Assembly: GCF_916618885.1 (NCBI RefSeq)
Contig: NZ_CAKAKH010000001.1
Coordinates: forward strand, 2,093,309 to 2,157,308
DNA length: 64,000 nucleotides
Direction: 5' to 3'
Source: Marinilactibacillus sp. Marseille-P9653
GTDB taxonomy: Bacteria; Bacillota; Bacilli; Lactobacillales; Carnobacteriaceae_A
Shown here: in pieces, positions 56,327 to 64,000 of the stretch
How positions within the stretch are numbered: position 1 is the first letter of the stretch
How the letters are laid out: the number at the start of each line of letters is the position of its first letter
Position numbers and translations under genes: made by a program
Notes under the pieces: model-generated
What the model was told of the DNA's origin: nothing
What the model saw: only the letters and a program-made list of their open reading frames with translations
The model's database searches: none

Positions 56327-56395
56327 GATTGTGCACTTTACCGCGAGCCCATTCAAAATACGAAATAGGACTCTATTATGACAATAGAATCCTGT

Positions 56396-56467
56396 TTATG
56401 GGCTGACTAATAAGAGAATAGATGAACCAGAAAAAGCTTTAAGTGATTTTACGTTTTTAAAATTCAT
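56396..56467 (-). CDS. Leader peptide with Ile-Leu-Leu-Leu-Val codons
   Basis: A 23-residue reading frame with an ATG at 56467 and GAGAGGAG about ten bases upstream. It begins MNFKNVKSLKAFSGSS and continues Ile-Leu-Leu-Leu-Val-Ser-Pro-stop. Five consecutive branched-chain codons (ATT CTC TTA TTA GTC) lie directly before strand 1 of the attenuator. This matches the layout of ilv and leu leader peptides. A second ATG four bases after GGAG opens only a six-codon frame. Confidence 0.75.
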   Translation of the reverse strand: MNFKNVKSLKAFSGSSILLLVSP

Positions 56468-56502
56468 TCTTGTTCATCTCCTCTCTTTTTTATATTATGA
56501 CA

Positions 56503-56531
56503 ATCATAAAGGGTAATATCAGATAAGTCAA
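56503..56531 (-). promoter_or_regulatory. Promoter of the branched-chain attenuator leader
   Basis: TTGACT (56531-56526), 17 nt and TATGAT (56508-56503) on the minus strand. Expected start near 56496, about 30 nt before the leader-peptide ATG. Confidence 0.7.
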
Positions 56532-56604
56532 CCGTAATCATTAAATTAATTTAATCTATAGGTTTTCTTTTAATTTCACCTCTACTTTCCGTGATATCTG
56601 ATAT

Positions 56605-56612
56605 GCTATACT
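56605..56612 (+). promoter_or_regulatory. proC extended -10 promoter
   Basis: TG-C-TATACT on the plus strand is an extended -10 box 32 bp upstream of the proC ATG. The -35 is weak. The region from here to the divergent attenuator promoter is AT-rich without further recognised sites. Confidence 0.4.
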
Positions 56613-56643
56613 TTAACTACTATGTAGGAAAGAAGGCTTGATT

Positions 56644-57435
56644 ATGAAAATAGGATTTATCGGATTCGGAAATATGGCACAAGCTATCGCTACCGGACTA
56701 CTCAAAAACCACTTAGCACAACCAGATGATCTTTTATTCTCAAATAAAACGGAGTCCAAAAGAAAACAACTGGAAGACCGTTTTAATATAAAAGGTTATT
56801 CTGACAACCAAAACGTTTGGGATCAGTCAGAAGTGATTATCTTAGCTGTAAAACCTTATCAAGTAGAAGACGTGTTGAATGGAATCGATCAGCAGAATAA
56901 ACCATTCGTTATTTCAGTAGTTGCTGGTATCACGAATGCTCAATTAAATGACCTTTTAAATGGGGCGGCATTTGTTCGAACGATGCCCAATTTAAATGCT
57001 CAAGTAGGCGAAGGAATAACCGCAATCATTGAACAAGACGAATTAACTATTGATCAACTGGAACAATCAAAGAAAATTTTTTCAGCAGTAGGAGAAGTTG
57101 TTGTTTTACCTGAGTCTCAGTTAGGTGCTTTTATTGCAATTGCTGGAAGCTCTCCCGCACTAGTTTTTATGTTTATAGATACCTTGGCTCGCGCTGCTGT
57201 AAAATATGGACTTCCAAAAGACAAGGCTACGATGATTGCCGCTCAGGCTGTATTAGGCAGTGGAAAAACTGTTTTAGAATCTGATGATACACCTTGGACA
57301 CTGATTGATCAGGTTTCATCCCCTGGTGGCATCACAGTAGATGGTATATTATCTCTTTTACAATCCGAGTTTTCTTCTTCCATTATCACCTCTGTTGATC
57401 AAATGGTTGAAAAGAACGATCAGATGTCTAGATAA
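56644..57435 (+). CDS. proC: Pyrroline-5-carboxylate reductase
   Basis: A 263-residue NADPH enzyme of the last proline step. The Rossmann start is KIGFIGFGNMAQAIATGLL, VRTMPNLNAQVGEG lies in the middle, and the C-terminal signature is QVSSPGGITVDGIL. The ATG at 56644 follows AAGAAGG by seven bases; an upstream TTG at 56638 is in frame but less likely. It is monocistronic and convergent with tadA. Confidence 0.96.
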   Translation: MKIGFIGFGNMAQAIATGLLKNHLAQPDDLLFSNKTESKRKQLEDRFNIKGYSDNQNVWDQSEVIILAVKPYQVEDVLNGIDQQNKPFVISVVAGITNAQLNDLLNGAAFVRTMPNLNAQVGEGITAIIEQDELTIDQLEQSKKIFSAVGEVVVLPESQLGAFIAIAGSSPALVFMFIDTLARAAVKYGLPKDKATMIAAQAVLGSGKTVLESDDTPWTLIDQVSSPGGITVDGILSLLQSEFSSSIITSVDQMVEKNDQMSR

Positions 57436-57471
57436 GAAAAAGACTTTCCTTTCTAAGGAGAGTCTTTTTCT
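57436..57471. terminator. Bidirectional terminator between proC and tadA
   Basis: AAAAAGACT with AGTCTTTTT and an inner TCCTT/AAGGA stem. The tadA stop lies within it. Confidence 0.85.
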
Positions 57472-57992
57472 GAATCTATGGATTCGATTTTTTGTGCCTC
57501 TATCTCAATACGTGCTTGTTTCAACCTTTTTTTCTTTTCTCTTAAAGCTCTGAAAAAATTAGTCAGTAACGCCTTGCATTCTTCTTCAAGAATACCACTC
57601 TCAACGGTTGCTCTATGGTTCATTCTGGAGTCATCCAGCAAATTCATTAAAGTGCCTGCCGTCCCTCCTTTAAGATCTCCCGGTCCATAATAAACTTCCC
57701 CAATTCTAGAAAGTAAAACCGCTCCACTGCACATAGCACATGGTTCAAGTGTTACAAACAGTTGACAATTTTCAAGTCTCCAGTTGCCTAAGCTCTGATT
57801 AGCTTCTTGTATCGCAATCATTTCAGCATGAGTTGTAGCATTCTGTGAGGTTTCTCTCAAGTTATGGCCTCTACCAATAATTTCTCCCTTATGAACCACT
57901 ACCGCGCCAATCGGGACTTCTCCTATGGCTTCAGCTTTCCTTGCTTCAGCAATTGCTTCCTGCATCCATCGTTCTTTTTCATATTGATCCAT
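57453..57992 (-). CDS. tadA: tRNA-specific adenosine deaminase
   Basis: A 179-residue zinc deaminase that makes inosine-34 in tRNA-Arg(ACG). The catalytic motif is THAEMIAIQEA (HAE) and LEPCAMCSGAVLLSR (PCxxC). PGDLKGGTAGTLMNLL is typical. In Bacillus tadA lies immediately upstream of the SRP RNA and dnaX; here about 11 kb intervene. Confidence 0.94.
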   Translation of the reverse strand: MDQYEKERWMQEAIAEARKAEAIGEVPIGAVVVHKGEIIGRGHNLRETSQNATTHAEMIAIQEANQSLGNWRLENCQLFVTLEPCAMCSGAVLLSRIGEVYYGPGDLKGGTAGTLMNLLDDSRMNHRATVESGILEEECKALLTNFFRALREKKKRLKQARIEIEAQKIESIDSEKDSP

Positions 57993-58092
57993 CGACTATC
58001 TCCTATGCCTTTTCTATATTATACCGTAGTTTCTTATTCTCCTGAACAGTGTTAAAATGAATTTAATCACATCATCATCTGGAGGACCAATT

Positions 58093-58956
58093 GTGAAGTT
58101 TTCAAATCTAAAAAAGATTTATCCTGATGCCACTTTGGCGGATACCACAACGATTAAACAAAACTTACTTTCCTTACCCTATAAAAACAAATGGATTCAA
58201 ATACCTAAATCTGTCCTTTCGCAAAATGAAATCGATTTATTAACGATGTTTTATCAGAATCAGGAATCTTCCTTCACTCAACATCAAACGTCTCATTGGT
58301 ATGAATATTTGATTGGTAAGCGAAAAGTCATTCCTAAAACTACTGGTAAAGTTAGAATGATTCAACTTAAACTTGAAAAAAAAGATAGGCAATTTGATCC
58401 TACTTTGTGGTCCGAATCTGCCAAAACTCTATTTGAACCGCTTATTGATAGTTTCTTCTGGTCAGACGACTTATACACAATCATACAACCTATTGAAGCA
58501 GCTTTTTTAGATAATGATGAGATTGAAGGTACCTTGCAGACTCTTGAAGACGATTTCTCATTAAAAACAATTTGTTATGTAGGCCAATATTGGGAGCCTG
58601 CATTAGAACTTCGTCAACTTTTTCAAGAAGAGCGCACGATTTTTCAGCAAGAATCTCCTCATTTTAATGGACGTATGGGTTCATTGACCGATGTATCGCT
58701 TCATTACTTTACGGAGAGTGCACTTAGTAAAAGTCATCTCATTCATGCCTTAAAAGAAAAAATTGATCTCATAGAAGATGCTAAAGAATTGATTCGTGCT
58801 TTATGGGAAAATCAAGGTAATGTCAGTATGGCCGCTAAATCACTTTTTGTTCATAGAAATACGCTTCAATATAGAATCGAACGATTCCATGAATTAACCG
58901 GTCTGGCTTTAAAACAAATCGATGAGTTAGCGCTTTGTTACTTGTTGACCCTTTAA
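58093..58956 (+). CDS. PucR/CdaR-type helix-turn-helix regulator
   Basis: A 287-residue protein whose C-terminal helix-turn-helix, LWENQGNVSMAAKSLFVHRN followed by TLQYRIERFHELTGL, is the PucR C-terminal (HTH_30) type. The N-terminal 220 residues have no domain I can name. The GTG at 58093 follows GGAGG by seven bases, which decides the start; the frame is open to 58057. The regulated pathway is unknown. It stands alone, divergent from tadA. Confidence 0.7.
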   Translation: MKFSNLKKIYPDATLADTTTIKQNLLSLPYKNKWIQIPKSVLSQNEIDLLTMFYQNQESSFTQHQTSHWYEYLIGKRKVIPKTTGKVRMIQLKLEKKDRQFDPTLWSESAKTLFEPLIDSFFWSDDLYTIIQPIEAAFLDNDEIEGTLQTLEDDFSLKTICYVGQYWEPALELRQLFQEERTIFQQESPHFNGRMGSLTDVSLHYFTESALSKSHLIHALKEKIDLIEDAKELIRALWENQGNVSMAAKSLFVHRNTLQYRIERFHELTGLALKQIDELALCYLLTL

Positions 58957-58972
58957 CATCACATTACAAAAT

Positions 58973-59018
58973 AAAAAGACCGTACAGTTGAAAAGCCAAC
59001 TATACGGTCCATTTTTAT
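58973..59018. terminator. Bidirectional terminator after the PucR-type gene
   Basis: GACCGTA-AGTTG pairs with CAACT-TACGGTC (12 bp with one mismatch), T-runs on both sides, between convergent genes. Confidence 0.9.
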
Positions 59019-59353
59019 TTGAGTGCTTTTTTTGCATCTTTTACTTTATCGTTGAAAAATTCTTTGAAGTCGGATGATACGTCAGATAAGCTATTTTCAA
59101 TATCTTTGACTTTACTGACTGTTCCCATCAAGCTATTGATTTCTTCATCTGATAATTTATCCACAACTTTAGAAGATTTTTTCCCACCATGCATTTTGTT
59201 TTTGAATAAGTGTTTTGCTTTCTTGCGGTTTACAACAGAATGTGTTTTTTCCATTGCATTGTCAGAAGAAAATACAAATGCTACGACACCTACTAAAACG
59301 GCAAAACCAATTCCTAAGAAAATACCTTTGTTTGAATTATCCATATTTTTCAT
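59015..59353 (-). CDS. Small membrane-anchored YtxH-like protein
   Basis: A protein of about 112 residues with one hydrophobic helix (GIFLGIGFAVLVGVVAFVF, about residues 9-27). A basic stretch (NRKKAKHLFKNKMHGGKK) and a charged helical tail ending KEFFNDKVKDAKKALK follow. This resembles YtxH-type general-stress proteins, but the similarity is of layout only. The ATG at 59353 is preferred over one at 59365 that abuts AAAGG. Function unknown. Confidence 0.6.
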   Translation of the reverse strand: MKNMDNSNKGIFLGIGFAVLVGVVAFVFSSDNAMEKTHSVVNRKKAKHLFKNKMHGGKKSSKVVDKLSDEEINSLMGTVSKVKDIENSLSDVSSDFKEFFNDKVKDAKKALK

Positions 59354-59436
59354 AAAATTTGTCATCCTTTCTTGAACTGTTACTTATAGGATAACAGAAA
59401 TTTTTTTATTTCACTAAAGATATGCACTTCAACTCA

Positions 59437-60258
59437 TTAAAGTAAGTCACTTGGTGGTGTATTGTATACATCTTTACTTACAGGTTTCAGCATTGGTTTT
59501 TCTCCCATTGCTTCTGGTTTTTCGCCATACTCAAATTCTTTACCATCTACGGCTTTTTTACCATCGACGACTTTCTTGCTATCTTCACCTTCTGAGAAGT
59601 TATAAAGAATATGTGAAACATCACTGACTTCATAACTTTCAGGAACTTGTCCAGGTACAACAATCCCTTCTTTTCCTTCAAGTTCTTTGATGGCTTCAAT
59701 CCATTGAAGTTGGTGTTGTGTATCTCTTGCAAGAAGGAATCCTAGCATATCTTTAATCCCTTTATCATCTGTCATTTCATAAAGTCTCGCAACTTGTAGT
59801 CTACCTTGTGATTCAGCTGTTACGTTCATTCTCATATCTGCTAACAGGTTACCACTGGAAACGATATAATTAGAAGTCCATGGATTACCGTTGGAATCTC
59901 TTGGAGCTGCTCCAAGTCCAGATACAATAGCATGTTGTGGATTCATTCCACCCATAATCGCAGCCGTTGCAGGATCTTTAACAGCTTCCTCTTGTGTAGA
60001 AAGTGGTGCGCCTTCAAGAAGTTGTGAAATCATTGTCGCAATCATTTCAACGTGTCCAATTTCTTCTGTTGCTGTGTCTAAAAGTAAGTCTTTATATTTT
60101 TCATTTCCACGGGCATTCCAACCTTGGAACAAGTACATATTCATAACGGACATTTCGCCCCATTGCCCACCAAGAATCTCTTGAAGTCTTCTTGCCATAA
60201 TTGGATCCGGGCGGTCTGGTTTTGCAGGATATTGTAATTTTTTACTGTGCATGAACAT
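59437..60258 (-). CDS. Manganese (non-heme) catalase
   Basis: A 273-residue dimanganese catalase that destroys H2O2. Two four-helix-bundle motifs are seen: GGQWGEMSVMNMYLFQ with TATEEIGHVEMIA (E, E, H), and VTAESQGRLQVARL with ARDTQHQLQWIEAI (E, H). The family start MFxHxKxLQYPxKxxRPDP fits the ATG at 60258. The GGAG is then 12 bases upstream; an ATG at 60270 directly abuts it. It complements the H2O2-forming pyruvate oxidase at the other end of the window. Confidence 0.93.
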   Translation of the reverse strand: MFMHSKKLQYPAKPDRPDPIMARRLQEILGGQWGEMSVMNMYLFQGWNARGNEKYKDLLLDTATEEIGHVEMIATMISQLLEGAPLSTQEEAVKDPATAAIMGGMNPQHAIVSGLGAAPRDSNGNPWTSNYIVSSGNLLADMRMNVTAESQGRLQVARLYEMTDDKGIKDMLGFLLARDTQHQLQWIEAIKELEGKEGIVVPGQVPESYEVSDVSHILYNFSEGEDSKKVVDGKKAVDGKEFEYGEKPEAMGEKPMLKPVSKDVYNTPPSDLL

Positions 60259-60356
60259 AAAAACAAACATCTCCTTTTATGATAGTATTGTACAAAAAGA
60301 ACTATATCATCATCAAGTAAAGTGAACAAATAATAGAGCTTGTTATTTATTTACTT

Positions 60357-60392
60357 AAAAAAAGACCAGCTATAAAATAGCTAGTCTTTTTT
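60357..60392 (-). terminator. Terminator after clpC
   Basis: AAAGAC-AGCTAT with ATAGCT-GTCTTT around a short loop; T-runs on both strands. Confidence 0.88.
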
Positions 60393-60396
60393 CATC

Positions 60397-62898
60397 TTAC
60401 TGATTTTTAACTGGAATCGCTTCTGTCTGATTTATATCACTGGATTGATTTTTGATTTTCAACGTGATTTCACCTTTTGATGCGCCAATCGTCAATTTAT
60501 CACCTGAAACAATATTTCCAGAAAGCAATTCTTCACTTAGTTTGTCTTCAATCTTAGACTGAATAGCTCTACGTAAAGGTCTAGCACCATACTCTGGATC
60601 AAATCCTTCTTTAGCAATAACATCCATTGCTGATGAAGTGATTTTAAGAGTGATACCCAGTTCATCCATTCTTTTAACGATGCTTTGCGTAAGCAATTTA
60701 ACAATTTCGCGTAGTTCTTCTTTTTTAAGTGATTCGAATACGATTGTATCATCCACTCGGTTCAAGAACTCTGGACGGAAAGCATTTTTTAACTCTTCGC
60801 GAATTTTCTTTTCCATAGCTGTATGATCGAATCGTTTGTCAACAACGCCGAAACCTACTGATTTCTCGTCTCTCAACGCTGTAGCACCAAGGTTGGAAGT
60901 CATAATAATGATCGTATTTTTGAAATCGACCTGACGACCTTTTCCATCAGTCAATAAACCATCATCCAGTACTTGTAATAAAATATTAAATACATCCGGA
61001 TGCGCTTTTTCTACTTCATCCAGTAAAATCACGGAATAAGGTTTCTGACGAATTTTCTCAGTCAGTTGTCCACCTTCATCATATCCTACATAACCAGGAG
61101 GAGATCCAACTAGTCTGCTTGTACTATATTTTTCCATATACTCTGACATATCTACTCGAATCAGAGAATCTTCACTACCAAACATAGCCTCAGCTAAAGA
61201 TTTTGCCAGCTCAGTCTTACCGACTCCTGTAGGTCCTAAGAACATAAATGAACCAATTGGTCTATTAGGATCTTTTAATCCACTTCTTGCACGTCTGATT
61301 GCTTTAGATACCGCGATTACCGCTGGTCCTTGTCCTACAACGCGTTCATGTAGCACTTTTTCCAGGTTGAGTAATCGATCAGATTCTTTTTGCTCCATTT
61401 GTTGGATAGGAATACCTGTCCATTGAGAAACAACTTCTGCGATGTCTTTAGCTGTTACTTCAAGTTGATCTTCATCTGAAGTCTGTTCATTCTGAACAAG
61501 TGTTTCGATACGTTTACGTTGTTTCATTTCTTTTTCTCGAATTTGTGCAGCTCTTTCAAAGTTCTGATCTTGTATAGCTTCTTCTTTCATTCTAGTTAGA
61601 TCTTCCAACTTTTGGTTTGCTTTAGACATTGTTGTTGGTTGATCACTAGAATCGATACGTACTTTGGACGCTGATTCATCCATCAAGTCGATTGCTTTAT
61701 CTGGTAATTGTCTTGAAGTGATGTATCGGGTTGAGAAATGTACAGCTGCATGAACTGCATCATCTGTTATAGAAACACCATGATGTTCCTCATATCGCTC
61801 TCTCAATCCCATTAGAATCGCTTCCGCTTCAATCTCTGATGGCGGGTCTACTTGAACAGATGCGAAACGACGTTCAAGCGCAGCATCTTTTTCAATATGC
61901 TTTTGGTACTCATCAAGTGTCGTTGCACCAATTGTTTGCAACTCACCTCTAGCTAATGCCGGTTTTAAAATATTAGATGCATCTATTGCGCCTTCAGCAC
62001 CACCAGCGCCTATTAACGTATGCAATTCATCGATAAACAAGATAACTTCTCCATCTTCATAAATCTCATCAATGATTTTTTTCATACGTTCTTCAAATTC
62101 TCCACGGTATTTAGTTCCCGCAACAAGAGAACCCATATCTAAAGTCATCAATCGTTTGTTTCTCAATACAGGAGGTACTTCTCCCGCAACGATTTTTTGT
62201 GCAAGTCCTTCAGCAATTGCCGTTTTACCGACACCAGGATCACCTACTAGTACAGGGTTATTTTTTGTACGTCTACTCAAAATCTGAATAATTCTACGAA
62301 CTTCTTTGTTTCTTCCGATAATTGGATCCAGACGGTCTTCTCTCGCTGCCTGTGTCAAATTACGGGCTAAAGAATCTAGCGTAGGTGTTCCATCTACAGA
62401 TTTCGGTCCTTTTGCTGGTCTGCGACCTTTAAATCCATTTCTTCCTTTATTTTCTTGAACACCTAGTTTTTTCAATACCATTTGTCTTGTTTTAGATAAA
62501 TTGATATCCAGATTATTCATGATTTTAGAAGAAAGAATATCATCATCTCTTAAAAGTCCTAAAAGTAGATGTTCTGTTCCAACTTGGGGACGTTGCATTC
62601 TTCTCGCTTCATCAGTAGCATACTTAATGACTTGACGTGCTCGAGGAGAGTACGGTAATACCGCACTGGAAGGTAACGCCTTACCCGGTCCATAACTTGT
62701 AAAATGTTCAATTTCTTCTTTTACTTCTTCTTCTGAAAGAGACAATTGTCTTAATGTTTTTCCAGCGATTCCTTCAGTTTCTATTACCAATCCTAATAGG
62801 ATATGTTCAGTTCCTACAGTACGGTGGCGGAATCCCTTCGCTTCTTCTTGTGCAATTAACAAGGCTTTTTTGGCCTTATCCGTAAATAACTCATTCAT
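60397..62898 (-). CDS. clpC: ATP-dependent Clp protease ATP-binding subunit ClpC
   Basis: An 833-residue HSP100 unfoldase that feeds ClpP. The N-domain has two repeats ([20 protein letters not shown] and [20 protein letters not shown]). AAA1 has [15 protein letters not shown], the UVR/M-domain is around [20 protein letters not shown], and AAA2 has [22 protein letters not shown]-type ClpP-binding loop is seen as KSVGFGV. The gene starts 18 nt after ctsR; mcsA and mcsB are missing between them, as in most Lactobacillales. Confidence 0.97.
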   Translation of the reverse strand: MNELFTDKAKKALLIAQEEAKGFRHRTVGTEHILLGLVIETEGIAGKTLRQLSLSEEEVKEEIEHFTSYGPGKALPSSAVLPYSPRARQVIKYATDEARRMQRPQVGTEHLLLGLLRDDDILSSKIMNNLDINLSKTRQMVLKKLGVQENKGRNGFKGRRPAKGPKSVDGTPTLDSLARNLTQAAREDRLDPIIGRNKEVRRIIQILSRRTKNNPVLVGDPGVGKTAIAEGLAQKIVAGEVPPVLRNKRLMTLDMGSLVAGTKYRGEFEERMKKIIDEIYEDGEVILFIDELHTLIGAGGAEGAIDASNILKPALARGELQTIGATTLDEYQKHIEKDAALERRFASVQVDPPSEIEAEAILMGLRERYEEHHGVSITDDAVHAAVHFSTRYITSRQLPDKAIDLMDESASKVRIDSSDQPTTMSKANQKLEDLTRMKEEAIQDQNFERAAQIREKEMKQRKRIETLVQNEQTSDEDQLEVTAKDIAEVVSQWTGIPIQQMEQKESDRLLNLEKVLHERVVGQGPAVIAVSKAIRRARSGLKDPNRPIGSFMFLGPTGVGKTELAKSLAEAMFGSEDSLIRVDMSEYMEKYSTSRLVGSPPGYVGYDEGGQLTEKIRQKPYSVILLDEVEKAHPDVFNILLQVLDDGLLTDGKGRQVDFKNTIIIMTSNLGATALRDEKSVGFGVVDKRFDHTAMEKKIREELKNAFRPEFLNRVDDTIVFESLKKEELREIVKLLTQSIVKRMDELGITLKITSSAMDVIAKEGFDPEYGARPLRRAIQSKIEDKLSEELLSGNIVSGDKLTIGASKGEITLKIKNQSSDINQTEAIPVKNQ

Positions 62899-62916
62899 AA
62901 AATTTAATCCGCCCTT

Positions 62917-63390
62917 CTATTCTCTTGGCTCTTCATACTTTAAATTTGCGATCATACTTTTCAATAAATTAGCTCTAATCTGATTATCAATTATTCGATC
63001 TCCAGTATACAATGTTTTATCAACAGCTACTAGCATTAGCTTTGCTTCTCTTTTGGATATAATATCATCCTCGTACAACGTTTGTACAATTGATTGTGCA
63101 TCTCTTTCAGAGATACTCTTCCCAATAATTTCAATCATCGTATCCATTAAATCAGACTCATCAAGCAAACGAACTTTGATAATCCGAATGTATCCGCCAC
63201 CTCCGCGCTTACTTTCAACGAGATAGCCTTGTTGGATCGTGAATCTTGTATTGATTACATAATTTATTTGAGAAGGAACGCAATCAAACAATTGTGCGAT
63301 CTCACTACGTCTGATTTCAACTTTTTCTTGCTGCTTCAAAACTTTTTTCAAATAAGCTTCTATAATATCTGACATGTTTTGATTTTCCAT
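62917..63390 (-). CDS. ctsR: Transcriptional repressor CtsR
   Basis: A 157-residue repressor of clp genes. The N-terminal HTH, SDIIEAYLKKVL with EIAQLFDCVPSQINYVI, leads to the wing GYLVESKRGGGGYIRI with the tetraglycine heat-sensing loop. The start at 63390 is the first possible codon because an in-frame TGA lies nine bases upstream. It has no clear Shine-Dalgarno sequence. It is autoregulated through the operator at 63488. Confidence 0.95.
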   Translation of the reverse strand: MENQNMSDIIEAYLKKVLKQQEKVEIRRSEIAQLFDCVPSQINYVINTRFTIQQGYLVESKRGGGGYIRIIKVRLLDESDLMDTMIEIIGKSISERDAQSIVQTLYEDDIISKREAKLMLVAVDKTLYTGDRIIDNQIRANLLKSMIANLKYEEPRE

Positions 63391-63414
63391 GTTGAATCAT
63401 TATCAAAACGATTG

Positions 63415-63459
63415 TTACCTTTCACTAATAGCTATAGTGACCAATAAACCTCGTTTCAA
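63415..63459 (-). CDS. Possible 14-residue upstream ORF before ctsR
   Basis: AAAAGGAGG is followed after three bases by TTG, which opens MKRGLLVTIAISER and stops 24 nt before the ctsR ATG. The strong binding site without a normal gene start, and the lack of one for ctsR, are the only evidence. It may be a leader for coupling, or chance. Confidence 0.3.
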   Translation of the reverse strand: MKRGLLVTIAISER

Positions 63460-63487
63460 TATCCTCCTTTTCAAACCAATTTCTTTC

Positions 63488-63504
63488 TTTGACTAACTTT
63501 GACT
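63488..63504 (-). promoter_or_regulatory. CtsR operator
   Basis: On the minus strand AGTCAAA-GTT-AGTCAAA, a direct heptad repeat with a 3-bp spacer, the form of the CtsR box (consensus GGTCAAANANGGTCAAA). It lies just downstream of the -10 box, over the expected transcription start. Confidence 0.88.
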
Positions 63505-63510
63505 AAACAT

Positions 63511-63519
63511 ATTATACCA
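63511..63519 (-). promoter_or_regulatory. ctsR-clpC promoter (extended -10)
   Basis: TG-G-TATAAT on the minus strand, with the CtsR operator beginning seven bases downstream. No strong -35 hexamer is visible. Confidence 0.6.
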
Positions 63520-63632
63520 GTGTTATGTGTAATTTAAAAGAGCAAGAACTCTTGTCATCATTGCTATTTTTTCCAGGGTAGAATAATCAAATATCAACTC
63601 TTTACTCAGTAAAGTTACAGCAAATAGAATAA

Positions 63633-63667
63633 ACAAAAAAAGCCATTGCATTATACATTGGCTTTAA
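63633..63667 (-). terminator. Terminator of the rRNA operon
   Basis: AAAGCCA-TG with CA-TGGCTTT, followed by TTTTTTTG on the minus strand, downstream of the tRNA-Lys gene. Confidence 0.85.
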
Positions 63668-63697
63668 TGAATCTATTTGTATCACATCTATTGAGAT

Positions 63698-63770
63698 GAG
63701 CCGTGCAGGGTTCGAACCTGCGACCCTCTGATTAAAAGTCAGATGCTCTACCGACTGAGCTAACGGCTCT
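63698..63770 (-). tRNA. tRNA-Lys (anticodon UUU)
   Basis: 73 nt on the minus strand. Acceptor GAGCCGT/ACGGCTC, D-loop TAGCTCAGTCGGTAGAGC, anticodon loop CTTTTAA and T-arm GGTTCGAACC are all present. No CCA is encoded. It is the last gene of the rRNA operon. Confidence 0.96.
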
Positions 63771-63781
63771 GAAAAAAAATA

Positions 63782-63854
63782 TGGAGGTTAACGGGCTCGA
63801 ACCGCTGACCCTCTGCTTGTAAGGCAGATGCTCTCCCAACTGAGCTAAACCTCC
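63782..63854 (-). tRNA. tRNA-Val (anticodon UAC)
   Basis: 73 nt on the minus strand. Acceptor GGAGGTT pairs with AACCTCC, the D-arm is TAGCTCAGTTGGGAGAGC, the anticodon loop CTTACAA and the T-loop GTTCGAGCC. CCA is not encoded. Located between 5S rRNA and tRNA-Lys. Confidence 0.96.
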
Positions 63855-63871
63855 TTTAAAGAAAAAAAAGC

Positions 63872-63992
63872 CTTGCACGGCAACGTCCTGCTTTCACAAG
63901 GGGAAACCCCTCACTATCCTCGGCGCTGGGAAGCTTAACGGCTGTGTTCGGAATGGGAACAGGTGGATCCTTCCCGCCATCATTACCGCACA
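63872..63992 (-). rRNA. rrf: 5S ribosomal RNA
   Basis: The minus strand carries the conserved 5S core CCATTCCGAACACAG, GTTAAGCTTCCCAGCGCCGA and the GGGGTTTCCCC region. Ends close by pairing of TGTGCGGTAA with TTGCCGTGCA. Ends are approximate. The rest of the operon (23S, 16S) lies beyond the window. Confidence 0.95.
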
Positions 63993-64000
63993 ATGACTCT

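Larger units (their letters stand above)
56294..56496 (-). promoter_or_regulatory. Ribosome-mediated attenuator for branched-chain amino acids
   Basis: Four strands can be marked on the minus-strand RNA: 1, AGCCCAT (56404-56398, end of the leader ORF); 2, ATGGGCT-CGCGG (56352-56341); 3, GCCGGCCTAT (56326-56317); 4, ATAGGCTGGC (56309-56300), followed by six T. 1 pairs with 2 over 7 bp and 3 pairs with 4 over 10 bp with one G-U. 2 can instead pair with 3 (ATGGGC then CGG with CCGGCCTAT, one 3-nt bulge). A ribosome stalled at the Ile-Leu-Leu-Leu-Val codons would cover strand 1 and favour read-through. An additional AGGA-TCTATT/AATAGA-TCCT hairpin lies between 1 and 2. Confidence 0.75.

Noticed and set aside
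56283..56500. T-box, SAM or purine riboswitch upstream of the EIIC-ilvE genes
   Set aside because: No GGTACCGCG-like T-box and none of the conserved core sequences of those riboswitches are present. The leader ORF and four-strand pairing explain the region better.

Overview
The window reads as a chromosomal segment of a low-GC Gram-positive bacterium of the order Lactobacillales. A Carnobacteriaceae-like genus is my best guess, but the species cannot be fixed from this sequence alone. Signs of a lactic acid bacterium are a pyruvate oxidase, a ctsR-clpC operon without mcsA/mcsB, a short SRP RNA without an Alu domain, class Ib (nrdHIEF) plus class III (nrdDG) ribonucleotide reductases, ABC-F and Rgg-type proteins, and a conserved dnaX-recR-tmk-holB block. 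Most genes are on the minus strand. The right edge is the 3' end of an rRNA operon (5S rRNA, tRNA-Val, tRNA-Lys), also on the minus strand.

Layout. 1-2.3 kb: start of an Rrf2-type regulator and pyruvate oxidase. 2.5-5.4 kb: a four-gene operon (GFA-fold protein, amidase, DUF2200 protein, broken GNAT gene). 5.4-8.5 kb: 6-phospho-beta-glucosidase with cre-like and palindromic operator sites, and a divergent flavoprotein. 8.5-14.6 kb: recQ, an ABC-F ATPase behind an elaborate attenuator leader, and pepF. 15-23.3 kb: a seven-gene arginine operon argGCJBDFH under a T-box leader. 23.4-27.4 kb: D-2-hydroxyacid dehydrogenase, lipoprotein, rsmI, GIY-YIG protein and trmN6-like gene. 27.5-28.2 kb: a probable small RNA and rpmF. 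28.2-33.2 kb: YtnP-like lactonase, Rgg regulator, divergent ABC exporter and an APC permease. 33.3-40.5 kb: nrdHIEF and nrdDG with tandem NrdR-box-like sites. 40.5-46.5 kb: yabA-holB-darA-tmk-yaaL-recR-ybaB-dnaX and SRP RNA. 46.6-57.4 kb: CYP152-type P450, GNAT, S9 peptidase, NatAB-type ABC pair, ilvE, a PTS-EIIC-like gene, an IS30 element and proC. 57.4-63.4 kb: tadA, a PucR-type regulator, a small membrane protein, manganese catalase and clpC-ctsR.

Functional links. Pyruvate oxidase makes H2O2; the manganese catalase destroys it and the CYP152-type peroxygenase would use it. Several amino-acid pathways are controlled by RNA. The arg operon has a T-box. Upstream of the EIIC-like gene and ilvE lies what looks like a classical ribosome-mediated attenuator: a 23-codon leader peptide with consecutive Ile-Leu-Leu-Leu-Val codons, mutually exclusive 1:2, 2:3 and 3:4 helices and a U-tract terminator. 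An IS30 element has landed between this attenuator and the genes it presumably controlled. The ABC-F gene has a second, different attenuator: a 27-residue upstream ORF with a strong Shine-Dalgarno sequence, several alternative hairpins, an intrinsic terminator and a stem that covers the gene's own ribosome binding site. These two leaders, the candidate small RNA at about 27.5-27.7 kb and the doubly disrupted GNAT gene are the most interesting non-routine observations.
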